Assembly (NCBI GenBank): GCA_007116685.1
Contig: SKIC01000207.1
Location: 1 to 11,461, forward strand
Direction: 5' to 3'
DNA length: 11,461 nucleotides
From: Balneolales bacterium
Lineage (GTDB): Bacteria > Bacteroidota > Rhodothermia > Balneolales > Natronogracilivirgulaceae
Numbering within the stretch: position 1 is the stretch's first letter; the number at the start of each line of letters is the position of its first letter. Position numbers and translations under genes: made by a program. The notes below the pieces were generated by a model. That model was not told where the DNA came from. It made no database searches and saw only the letters and a list, made by a program, of their open reading frames with translations. Below are positions 1 through 6,744 of the stretch, one piece after another.

Positions 1-265
1 AACCGATTATTTATTTGATTTACCGGATGAGCGATTACAATCTCTCATCTCATTTGCAAAACCCATTGCGCAGGCCATTGATAAAGCCTTAGGATGCATT
101 CGTACAGGCTTGGTGGTAGAGGGTTTGGAAGTGCCACATGCTCATATTCATTTGGTTCCCATATATGAAAGCTCACAAATGATAGGGTTCGGAATTGGTA
201 AGCTCCAGTTCAGCAAGGAAGAAATGGAAGTAATCGCAGAAAAAATTCGGGAGGAATTAGCATGA
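1..265 (+). CDS. HIT family protein (nucleotide hydrolase/transferase superfamily), 3' part only
   Basis: The reading frame is open from the left edge (codons start at base 2) to TGA at 263-265 and gives about 87 C-terminal residues. It contains the histidine triad His-x-His-x-His within VPHAHIHLVP, encoded at 137-151. In HIT proteins the middle His is the nucleophile that attacks the alpha-phosphate of a nucleotide substrate. The preceding segment RTGLVVEGLEVPHAH matches the usual approach to the triad. The N-terminal half lies outside the window, so the substrate class (Hint, Fhit or other) cannot be decided. The stop codon overlaps the aroQ ATG by 4 bp (ATGA), which implies translational coupling in one operon. 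Bacterial HIT proteins of this short type are usually cytosolic and of poorly defined physiological role. Confidence 0.88.
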   Translation, partial: TDYLFDLPDERLQSLISFAKPIAQAIDKALGCIRTGLVVEGLEVPHAHIHLVPIYESSQMIGFGIGKLQFSKEEMEVIAEKIREELA

Positions 266-699
266 AGGTGCTGGTACTCAACGGACCAAATCTGAATATG
301 CTGGGTAAGCGTGAAAAAAATCATTACGGCTCACTTACTCTGGCTAATATCGAATCCAAGTTAAAGCAGGCGTATCCTGATCATAAAATCACGTTTTACC
401 AAAGTAATCACGAGGGCGAATTAGTAACCAAAATTCATGAGGCTACTTCTGATGGAACAGAAATCATACTTTGTAATTTTGGCGGATTAACCCACAGTTC
501 AGTCAGTCTTCACGATGCATTGAAATTATTTCACGGGCCCAAAGTAGAAGTGCATCTTTCCAATATCCACGCTAGAGAATCTTTCCGACATAATTCTATC
601 ACTGCCGGCGCTTGTAATGGGGTTGTAGCAGGGTTTGCTGAACACTCCTATTTATTAGGAATGGAAGCGGCATTAAGACTTTCCAAAGAAGGAGTCTGA
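262..699 (+). CDS. aroQ: 3-dehydroquinate dehydratase, type II
   Basis: Catalyses the dehydration of 3-dehydroquinate to 3-dehydroshikimate, the third step of the shikimate pathway to aromatic amino acids; cytosolic and dodecameric in the family. The 145-residue length is normal. The family signature is complete: N-terminal LNGPNLNMLGKRE, the flexible-lid Arg17 and Tyr22, Asn72, and catalytic His98 in VEVHLSNIHARESFRH. The substrate-binding loop reads NFGGLTHSS, where NPGAYTHTS is more common, so two usually conserved positions differ although Asn, Gly and Thr-His remain. The ATG is supported by a strong Shine-Dalgarno sequence (GGGAGG, 249-254, 7 nt spacing) and overlaps the stop of the HIT gene. 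The flippase gene starts one base after its stop codon. The function is clear from the motifs. Confidence 0.96.
   Translation: MKVLVLNGPNLNMLGKREKNHYGSLTLANIESKLKQAYPDHKITFYQSNHEGELVTKIHEATSDGTEIILCNFGGLTHSSVSLHDALKLFHGPKVEVHLSNIHARESFRHNSITAGACNGVVAGFAEHSYLLGMEAALRLSKEGV
689..694 (+). promoter_or_regulatory. Shine-Dalgarno site that fixes a TTG start
   Basis: AAGGAG lies inside the last codons of aroQ, six bases before TTG at 701-703. No ATG or GTG lies in frame at this distance, so the site supports TTG initiation of the flippase and translational coupling to aroQ. Confidence 0.6.
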
Positions 700-700
700 C

Positions 701-2182
701 TTGCCTCGTATTCGTGAACTGGTTTCAGATACAGCCATTTATGGAATAAGTTCGGTTGTTGCCAGATTCATAAATTATCTGCTGGTTCCATTTTATACCA
801 AGTTCTTTGCTCCTGGCGAATATGGAATTATTGGCCTCATTTACGGAGCAATCGTTTTCCTGAATGTGATTTTTACCTTTGGAATGGAATCCGCCTATCT
901 CCGTTATGGCGCCAAGCGTGAGCGTAGCAAGAGAGTTTTTGCAACATTACAGCTATTTTTACTGATGGCATCAAGTGTGCTTGTGCTGATTTTTTGGTGG
1001 GCAAATCCTTGGGTTGCCCCATTAATGAGTGTAGATGGCGCCGAGCATTTGTATCTGATGATGCTTTCTATTCTTTGGCTGGATGCTCTTGGAATTGTTC
1101 CCTTTGCTGAGTTGCGCCTAATTCGTAAAGCCTGGACGTACGCCATTATTCGATTGGTAAATGTGTGTATTAATGTGGGATTGAATTTATATCTCGTAAT
1201 TGTGCTGGGGATGGGTTTGGAGGCCATTTTAATCAGCAATATCATCGCATCCGGATTTTCTCTTATTGCCTTGCTTGCAACCACTGGCAATATGTTACTT
1301 GCCCGACCGGATATGGGTTTGATGAAACGCGCTTTGCTATTTGGCATCCCCTACATTCCTGCGGGATTGGTCTACGCCATTAACGAAGTAGTTGATCGCT
1401 TTTTCCTCAATCAAATGTCTCAGGAGGATATATCCCGAATTTACGGTCCCGAATACACTTCTGAAGAAATAACGGGGATTTATAATGCCTGCTATAAAAT
1501 CGCCATTTTTATGATGCTGATAGTGCAGATGTTCCGAATGGCATGGCAACCGTTTTTTATGCGCCACGCAGAATCGGAAGAACTAAAACCAACGCTTAGT
1601 AAAGTATTCACCTTATTCAATGCGGGTGCGGCCGTTGTTTTTGTGAGTGTGTCTTTGTTTGCCCAGGAAATTGTTGCTATTCGAATTCCACTTTTAGAGG
1701 CTACCCTGATTGATAGCCGATATTGGATGGGATTACACATTATCCCATTTTTGTTGCTGGCATATTGGTTTCAGGGTTGGTATGCGAATTTTATGCCGGG
1801 CATTTTTATCAAAGAACAGACCAAAAAATTGCCATTAATTACCATGATTGGCGCTGTAATTACAATTTCTCTTAACATCGTACTCATTCCGATTTTTGGG
1901 ATGTTAGGTTCTGCCATTGCAACACTGACCTGTTATTTTGGAATGAGTTTGCTGTTGCTCAGGCAGGCTCGTATTGCCTTCCCGGTTACTTATGAGTTCG
2001 GTAAAGTAGCGCTTATTATGCTAATCAGTATCATAGCCGTACTTTTAGGTACGCAAACTAACTTTGCATTCGTTACTTCGATATTCGGCAAAGTTTTTAT
2101 TTTATCTTTGGTCATCGCAAGTGCAGCCTTACTAGTTTTCTGGGATAAGGCACTAAGAATAGTATCTCGCCAGAGTGAGTGA
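701..2182 (+). CDS. Polysaccharide/oligosaccharide flippase, Wzx-like (MOP/MATE superfamily)
   Basis: Integral inner-membrane protein of 493 residues with about a dozen or more hydrophobic segments along its whole length. The N-terminal MPRIRELVSDTAIYGISSVVARFINYLLVPFYTKFF is the typical start of O-antigen/exopolysaccharide flippases, and PxEYGIIGL follows. Members move undecaprenyl-linked sugar units across the membrane for surface polysaccharide assembly. A stretch at about residues 238-258 (MSQEDISRIYGPEYTSEEITGIY) adds polar, acidic residues before the GIYNACYKIA helix, where shorter loops are common. It starts with TTG (Shine-Dalgarno AAGGAG at 689-694), one base after the aroQ stop. No glycosyltransferase or polymerase gene lies next to it, so the glycan cannot be named. 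The fold class is clear; the substrate is inference. Confidence 0.88.
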   Translation: MPRIRELVSDTAIYGISSVVARFINYLLVPFYTKFFAPGEYGIIGLIYGAIVFLNVIFTFGMESAYLRYGAKRERSKRVFATLQLFLLMASSVLVLIFWWANPWVAPLMSVDGAEHLYLMMLSILWLDALGIVPFAELRLIRKAWTYAIIRLVNVCINVGLNLYLVIVLGMGLEAILISNIIASGFSLIALLATTGNMLLARPDMGLMKRALLFGIPYIPAGLVYAINEVVDRFFLNQMSQEDISRIYGPEYTSEEITGIYNACYKIAIFMMLIVQMFRMAWQPFFMRHAESEELKPTLSKVFTLFNAGAAVVFVSVSLFAQEIVAIRIPLLEATLIDSRYWMGLHIIPFLLLAYWFQGWYANFMPGIFIKEQTKKLPLITMIGAVITISLNIVLIPIFGMLGSAIATLTCYFGMSLLLLRQARIAFPVTYEFGKVALIMLISIIAVLLGTQTNFAFVTSIFGKVFILSLVIASAALLVFWDKALRIVSRQSE

Positions 2183-2395
2183 CCTTTTCCAGAAATAAAC
2201 TGGCATTGTATTTGCAATTTGATTTATGCGCTACAGAAAAAGTGTTGTCAGCGTAAAATAAGTCAGATAAAAACTGGTTTTTCAATCGAATACTTACTGT
2301 TAGAAATACTCAGATTTGTCTTTAAACAAAGGTGATAATATTTACGGCCTGCGTTTGACGAAACTGAAAAAATCAAAATAATTAAGGATTTTATT

Positions 2396-3187
2396 ATGCT
2401 TCGCGTTGGAATTTTTGTTGATGCCCACAGCGTAACTCTTCATGGTGGCTACGGACTTCGATATGATAACCTTAGACGATTTGCTTGCAGGGATAATTCG
2501 ATTCCGGTTAAGATGAGTGTTTATCTGGCCTACGATTTATCCCGTGCCCGCGAAGATACTTCCTACGAGGCCAAAACTACCCGATTCTGCGAAGTTTTAA
2601 GAGATTTTGAATACAAGGTTTTTGAGCGCCCTGTAGATAGATTGGGCGATGGCGTTTCCCGGTCTTGCGTAGATGTTGACATTTCGGTTGATATCACCCG
2701 CTACGCTAATGATTTGGATCGAATCGTTTTGCTATCCAACTCTAAAGAATACGTGCCGGCAGTTAAGGCGGCTCAGGAAATGGGCTGCAGGGTAGAATTG
2801 GTTGGCTTCGATAATGTGGATGAAACGCTCAAAAAAGAAGTAGATTTATTCGTTTCCGGATATGTGATTCCCGGCTTACTGCCCGTAAAATCGCCATACG
2901 AATGGGGCACGGTTGGCTCAAGAGTGAGAGGCGTTTGTTACGATTTCTCCCACAGCGACGGATATGGCTTTCTGCGATACATGTCGAAAATCAATGATAA
3001 ACTCTGGGTCACAGACAGCCGAAGTGCTGAATCGCCATTCAAAACAGTTTTTGCTCACGTCTCTCAATTTGAATCGGATTTTGACACCAGCTTTCTGCCT
3101 AGCAGAGAACTAATCTTCGAATTTGACCTGGTAGAAAATGAAAAAGGTTTAGTTGCAGAAGATATAATATTGGTCTCGGCACCTTAA
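2396..3187 (+). CDS. NYN (LabA/DUF88-like) domain protein with C-terminal cold-shock-like domain
   Basis: A 263-residue soluble protein with no signal peptide. Residues 1-155 fit the NYN fold (PIN-like, RNA-processing nucleases): strand 1 VGIFVDA with Asp9, then SCVDVDISVDI with Asp93, Asp95 and Asp99, then RIVLLSNSKEYVPAVKAAQEMGCRVELVG. The usual DxxN is DAHS, and the usual SGDxDF metal motif is SNSKEY, so catalytic acids are partly lost. Residues 176-263 resemble a cold-shock domain: RGVCYDFSHSDGYGFLRY (RNP1-like GYGFL, 189-193), VFAHVSQF (RNP2-like, 218-225), and a final ELIFEFDLVENEKGLVAEDIIL like the last CSD strands. About 20 extra residues lie between the RNP motifs. The start has AAGGA at 2384-2388, 7 nt away. 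It is probably monocistronic. RNA or single-stranded nucleic acid binding is inferred; nuclease activity is uncertain. Confidence 0.8.
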   Translation: MLRVGIFVDAHSVTLHGGYGLRYDNLRRFACRDNSIPVKMSVYLAYDLSRAREDTSYEAKTTRFCEVLRDFEYKVFERPVDRLGDGVSRSCVDVDISVDITRYANDLDRIVLLSNSKEYVPAVKAAQEMGCRVELVGFDNVDETLKKEVDLFVSGYVIPGLLPVKSPYEWGTVGSRVRGVCYDFSHSDGYGFLRYMSKINDKLWVTDSRSAESPFKTVFAHVSQFESDFDTSFLPSRELIFEFDLVENEKGLVAEDIILVSAP

Positions 3188-3250
3188 TTCGGGATGGGTA
3201 TTTGTTGATTTTTAGGTGCGCGTTTTAGAGGATGCTATCATTTTTTCGGG

Positions 3251-3300
3251 TTTTGCATGAATTTTCAATATTGTGAAAATAATTCCCACATCGTGCAAAA
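3251..3300. repeat. Offset inverted repeats upstream of the GH16 gene
   Basis: Outer arms TTTTGCATGA (3251-3260) and TCGTGCAAAA (3291-3300) are complementary at 9 of 10 positions. A second pair, ATTTTCA (3261-3267) and TGAAAAT (3274-3280), lies inside with perfect arms and a 6-nt spacer. The two centres differ by 5 bp, so a single folded structure would carry a 10-nt bulge on the right side. The element lies 58-107 bp before the GH16 start codon. It may be an operator (one or two dimer sites), or part of a terminator region for the NYN gene. No regulator can be named. Confidence 0.5.
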
Positions 3301-3319
3301 TAAATGAAAAATAATTACA

Positions 3320-3349
3320 TTGTATTCATCGCACCCCTTTAATATAAAT
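3320..3349 (+). promoter_or_regulatory. Possible near-leaderless promoter of the GH16 gene
   Basis: TTGTAT (3320-3325) is followed after 17 bases by TATAAA (3343-3348), only 9 bases before the ATG at 3358. If used, transcription would begin at about 3355 and the mRNA would be essentially leaderless. This would agree with the absence of any Shine-Dalgarno sequence in CACCCCTTTAATATAAATAG. A group-specific promoter of the Bacteroidota TTTG/TAnnTTTG type was looked for and not found. Confidence 0.28.
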
Positions 3350-3357
3350 AGCATCTC

Positions 3358-5484
3358 ATGAAATACTTTGGTTACCTATTAAGCGCTTTTTTGATCACGT
3401 TAGGCCTGTTTAGTAAGGCTGATAGTCAGAACCCAAACTGGGAATTAATTTGGTCTGACGACTTCTCCGGAAATTCCCTCAACACAGATTATTGGTCTTA
3501 TCAATTCGGTACAGGATCTGCAGAAGGCCTGTCTGGATGGGGCAATGCTGAATTGCAATATTATACCGATCGACCTGAAAATGTATTTGTGCAAGATGGG
3601 TTTCTGCACATCGTAGCCCGTCAGGAAGCTTTTGGTGGTATGGATTATACCTCTGCCAGAATCCGCACTATCGACAATGTAGATTTTCGCTACGGAAGAG
3701 TAGAAATTCGGGCAAAAGCACCATTTGGTCAGGGAATTTGGCCTGCATTATGGATGATGCCAACAGACGATATTTATGGCGGCTGGCCGGGAAGTGGCGA
3801 AATCGACATCATGGAATTGATTGGGCATGAACCAAATATAATTCATGGTACAATCCACTACGGACCTCCACATACATTCAGTGGCGGTGCTTATACGCTT
3901 CCTAGCGGTACTTTTAATGACGATTTTAATGTATTTGCTATTGAGTGGGAAACAGGCGAAATACGTTGGTATATAAATGATGTTCTATATCATCGGGAAA
4001 CTGAGTGGTTTTCTGCCGGTCAGGGTTTTCCCGCTCCTTTTGATCAGCGGTTCCACTTGATTTTCAACGTTGCTGTTGGTGGAAACTGGCCAGGCAGCCC
4101 TGATGCAACAACTACCTTCCCACAAGAGATGGTAGTAGATTATGTTCGTGTCTATCAGGATACAAACGCTCCTGCTCGCGTTTCTATGCCTCTTCTTTTT
4201 GAAGACAGATTTTTTGATTACGACCGTGCCATCACTACCGGTGAGGGAATTGAAGTCTCCGTTATAGACAATCCGGGGCCTGATAATGCAAATCAATCAA
4301 ACCGGGTTGGTAAATTTGTTAAAGACGGTAGTTCTTCAAACGCAGGTGCTGAATTTGAAACAGAACGTTTTTTCTCATTCAATAACGAATTGAATGAAGT
4401 AAGCATGTTGGTTTGGTCATCCAGAGCAAATGTCCCCGTAAAACTTCGTTTCGCTCAGCAAGATGGTTCTGAGTCTTACGAAACGAGAACAACTATCAAT
4501 TCGGCAGAACAATGGACAGAACTCGTATGGGAAGTTTCTTCATCCGCATACAATACAGAATGGGATGTGATTCACGTCTATTTTGATCCTGATGGTGATG
4601 CCGGGGATGGTAGTGCCTCTTACACGTGGTATTTTGACACTTTTGATGTGTATGATCTTGGTTTAGGAGCCGGTGGTGACGACGATGGGAGTATGATTCC
4701 AGTTCCTCTGCCTCAAGATTTTGAAGATACCTCTTTTCAATGGCATCGTGCTTTTACCGGATTTTCAGGCGGTGAAATTACAGTCGTAGAAAATCCGGCT
4801 CCGGATGAATTAAATAGCAGCGATTGGGTAGCCAAGAAAGTAAAAGATCAGGGGCAATTCTGGGCCGGTGGTTTCATGCATACACCAGTTTTTCAATTTG
4901 ATGAAGATAACCACACCATCGAAATGAAAGTTTGGTCACCTCGTGAGGATGTTCCCGTTCTATTAAAAGTCGAACAACAAAATGGTGTTCAGGATTACGA
5001 AATTGCAGTAAATACCACAACAAGCGGTGAGTGGGAATTGATGACCTGGGATATGAGTGGTGCCGGGTTTGACAGACAATGGGATATTCTCACTTTTATC
5101 TTTGATTTTGAGCCCGGACAAATTGGAGACGGCAGCGATAACTTCACCTGGTATTTTGATGATATTGTAGTATACAGCGGTGAAGTAGGAACTTCGGTTG
5201 AAGAACCAGAAACTACTCCTGAAACTGTTCATCTGGCACAAAATTATCCGAATCCATTTAACCCAACTACACAAATTTCATACACTCTTCCGCAAACTGC
5301 TCCTGTTTTAGTCGAAATTTTCAACATTATGGGACAAAGAGTTGCTGTACTACAAGATGGCGTTCAATCAGCCGGGTCACATACGCTTACCTTTGATGCT
5401 TCGCACCTGTCATCAGGAATGTACTTATACAGAATTCAAGTTCAGGATTTCACTCAGACAAGAAAAATGCTGTTTCTGAAATAA
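3358..5484 (+). CDS. Secreted laminarinase-type GH16 beta-glucanase with two C-terminal sandwich modules and T9SS tail
   Basis: 708 residues. A signal peptide (hydrophobic 5-18, likely cleavage after ADS23) is followed by a GH16 domain at about 27-268. Catalytic motif GEIDIMELIG: Glu148 nucleophile, Asp150, Glu153 acid/base. The extra residue (ExDxxE, beta-bulge form) is the laminarinase type, suggesting hydrolysis of beta-1,3 or beta-1,3/1,4-glucans. GIWPALWMMP and NVAVGGNWPG are typical. Residues 277-434 and 447-607 are homologous modules (shared FED, NPxPD, VKD, VWSxRxxVPV, QQxG, TWYFD), separated by a Gly/Asp linker. They are probably carbohydrate-binding, resembling CBM4/9-like sandwiches, but the family is not identified. 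Residues 625-708 are a T9SS type A sorting domain (QNYPNPFNPTT ... SSGMYLYRI). The product is therefore cell-surface or extracellular. There is no SusC/SusD neighbour, so it is an orphan outside a polysaccharide locus. Confidence 0.95.
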   Translation: MKYFGYLLSAFLITLGLFSKADSQNPNWELIWSDDFSGNSLNTDYWSYQFGTGSAEGLSGWGNAELQYYTDRPENVFVQDGFLHIVARQEAFGGMDYTSARIRTIDNVDFRYGRVEIRAKAPFGQGIWPALWMMPTDDIYGGWPGSGEIDIMELIGHEPNIIHGTIHYGPPHTFSGGAYTLPSGTFNDDFNVFAIEWETGEIRWYINDVLYHRETEWFSAGQGFPAPFDQRFHLIFNVAVGGNWPGSPDATTTFPQEMVVDYVRVYQDTNAPARVSMPLLFEDRFFDYDRAITTGEGIEVSVIDNPGPDNANQSNRVGKFVKDGSSSNAGAEFETERFFSFNNELNEVSMLVWSSRANVPVKLRFAQQDGSESYETRTTINSAEQWTELVWEVSSSAYNTEWDVIHVYFDPDGDAGDGSASYTWYFDTFDVYDLGLGAGGDDDGSMIPVPLPQDFEDTSFQWHRAFTGFSGGEITVVENPAPDELNSSDWVAKKVKDQGQFWAGGFMHTPVFQFDEDNHTIEMKVWSPREDVPVLLKVEQQNGVQDYEIAVNTTTSGEWELMTWDMSGAGFDRQWDILTFIFDFEPGQIGDGSDNFTWYFDDIVVYSGEVGTSVEEPETTPETVHLAQNYPNPFNPTTQISYTLPQTAPVLVEIFNIMGQRVAVLQDGVQSAGSHTLTFDASHLSSGMYLYRIQVQDFTQTRKMLFLK

Positions 5485-5530
5485 GAAACACGCTTTGGGA
5501 AAACTATCTTAATCCGGATTATTCACCAAG

Positions 5531-5632
5531 AAATTTTCTTGTTAGCAAGGCGAAGGTGGAAAATCAGCGGAAGGGTACCTGAGTACCCGGAGCAAGACTT
5601 TTTCACCTTCAACGCAGCTAGCATGGAAATTT
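5531..5632. repeat. Long imperfect palindrome, candidate structured RNA or dispersed palindromic element
   Basis: The core is a perfect hairpin, GGGTAC (5573-5578), loop CTGA, GTACCC (5583-5588). Outside an internal loop, GAAGGTG (5552-5558) pairs with CACCTTC (5604-5610), and AAAA (5560-5563) with the T-run at 5599-5603. Further out TAGC (5543-5546) pairs with GCTA (5617-5620), and AAATTT (5531-5536) with AAATTT (5627-5632). Pairing thus persists over about 100 bp with internal loops in consistent places. It starts 47 bp after the GH16 stop codon, in the gap between two convergent genes. No long T-run follows it directly. It may be a REP-like or MITE-like repeat, a convergent-gene transcription barrier, or an mRNA 3' structure. 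Confidence 0.65.
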
Positions 5633-5644
5633 TGCAGCATCTAA

Positions 5645-5680
5645 ACCACACCCAAATTTGAGTGAGTGTAGTATTTTTTT
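5645..5680 (+). terminator. Probable rho-independent terminator after the GH16 gene
   Basis: ACCACAC (5645-5651) pairs with GTGTAGT (5666-5672) at six of seven positions around a 14-nt loop that contains the palindrome CAAATTTG. An A and seven T residues (5674-5680) follow at once. Stem strength is modest, so the large palindrome upstream may contribute. Confidence 0.45.
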
Positions 5681-5739
5681 ATATACAATATTTTTAATAG
5701 TATAAGAGTTAATATTCATCTTTTCGTGAATAATTCGGG

Positions 5740-6744
5740 TTAAGCAGTTAGAGAATGCATACTCTGCCATTCAAAAATACATGCCGCAATTTTATCTGTA
5801 ACCTCAGGGAAATGAATTCTCTGAGGTTGCGGACTTCCCAGCCAATGGAAGATTTCTTCAGTAAAACTATCCGTAATTTCAGAGACAACCGTAGCGCCAA
5901 ATTGTTTGAGAGCCGAAGCATTACAGGCTTGCTCGTACTGGTTTTTCATGGGGATAGTAAATAGCCGCTTACCTAAATAGAGTGCTTCACTTGTAGATTC
6001 AAACCCGGAAGCCAAGATCATTCCTTTTGATGATGTTATACTCTCAATGTATTCTCTTCCGGACACAGGAAAGATGGTTATGTTTTTGAAATGTGTAATT
6101 TTTCTCCTTGAGCGACTAAAGATATGGAAATGAGTTTCCGTAAGTGGTCGGAACTTTGATAGCAGCAACCTATCATCAAAAGCAGGCAGATAAACACTAA
6201 TGTGATTTTCACGATTCACTTTTGCCTCTCGGATAGCTGGGCGAATCATCGGTGTAAAAATGAAATCATCATAATCCTGATAATGGATACCAAGTGGAAC
6301 ATCACAAGGTGCATAATTACGGAAAATAAGTTCGCCAAGTTTTTCCTGAACGGGAGGGCGGGGCGTTTTCAAAGAAGAAAAAGCGGCCTGATGACTCAAG
6401 CCAATGCATGAAATATCTTTGCTAGCACAAGCCCATGCGGTTAGAGGTTCGAAATCGCTAATTACCAAGTCGTAGTCTTCAACAGGGATTTCACGAATAT
6501 CTTTGATAAATTGAATAGGTCGAAACTTCTTGGCGCTATCCCAAAAATCTATCCCTCCGTTTTTCCCGAAAGTGTAACTCAAACCGTTTTTTCGATAACG
6601 AACGGGAAATCCAAGATCTGCTGAATAATTCTTCCCGCTAATGAGAATATCAATATGGGCAAATTTGGACAGAGCCGGCAACATGGCTCGAGCCCTAGAT
6701 ATGTGTCCGTTACCCGTTCCCTGTATTCCGTAAAGTATCCGCAT
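5740..6744 (-). CDS. MurG-like glycosyltransferase (MJ1255 family, GT-B fold)
   Basis: 334 residues. The N-terminal MRILYGIQGTGNGHISRARAM has the glycine-rich loop GTGNGH (9-14) of GT-B enzymes such as MurG. The C-terminal half has SGFESTSEALYLGKRLFTIPMKNQYEQACNA (246-276), the place where UDP-sugar or similar donors are bound (Glu249, Glu253, Pro265, Gln269, Gln272). Together they match the small family typified by archaeal MJ1255, whose acceptor is not established. No signal peptide is seen; it is probably cytosolic or membrane-peripheral. The chosen ATG begins exactly at the first beta strand. It overlaps the 3' end of the phosphoesterase gene by 35 bp, so the two are surely cotranscribed and probably work on one envelope lipid or glycan. 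No Shine-Dalgarno sequence is seen. Confidence 0.85.
   Translation of the reverse strand: MRILYGIQGTGNGHISRARAMLPALSKFAHIDILISGKNYSADLGFPVRYRKNGLSYTFGKNGGIDFWDSAKKFRPIQFIKDIREIPVEDYDLVISDFEPLTAWACASKDISCIGLSHQAAFSSLKTPRPPVQEKLGELIFRNYAPCDVPLGIHYQDYDDFIFTPMIRPAIREAKVNRENHISVYLPAFDDRLLLSKFRPLTETHFHIFSRSRRKITHFKNITIFPVSGREYIESITSSKGMILASGFESTSEALYLGKRLFTIPMKNQYEQACNASALKQFGATVVSEITDSFTEEIFHWLGSPQPQRIHFPEVTDKIAACIFEWQSMHSLTA

Noticed and set aside
904..1347. Open frame of 147 codons on the minus strand inside the flippase gene
   Set aside because: It lies wholly antisense to a clear membrane-protein gene, its translation shows no family motif, and it has no promoter or ribosome site; a shadow frame.
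2189..2203. CCAG-N7-CTGG as a terminator after the flippase gene
   Set aside because: Only four base pairs and no following T-run.
2269..2282. AAAAA-CTGG-TTTTT inverted repeat between flippase and NYN genes
   Set aside because: Pure A/T arms of five bases are expected by chance in this A+T-rich gap, and the hairpin would be too weak to act as a terminator.
3231..3246. GAT-GCT-ATC plus T6 as a terminator for the NYN gene
   Set aside because: A three-base stem is not stable; the T-run alone is not evidence.
5531..5632. Integron attC recombination site
   Set aside because: The outer arms do not give the RYYYAAC/GTTRRRY core boxes, and there is no integrase or cassette array.
5713..5732. TATTCA-N8-TGAATA as terminator of the glycosyltransferase gene
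   Set aside because: Six A/T-rich pairs without a T-run on the minus strand; kept only as a weak inverted repeat not worth a feature.
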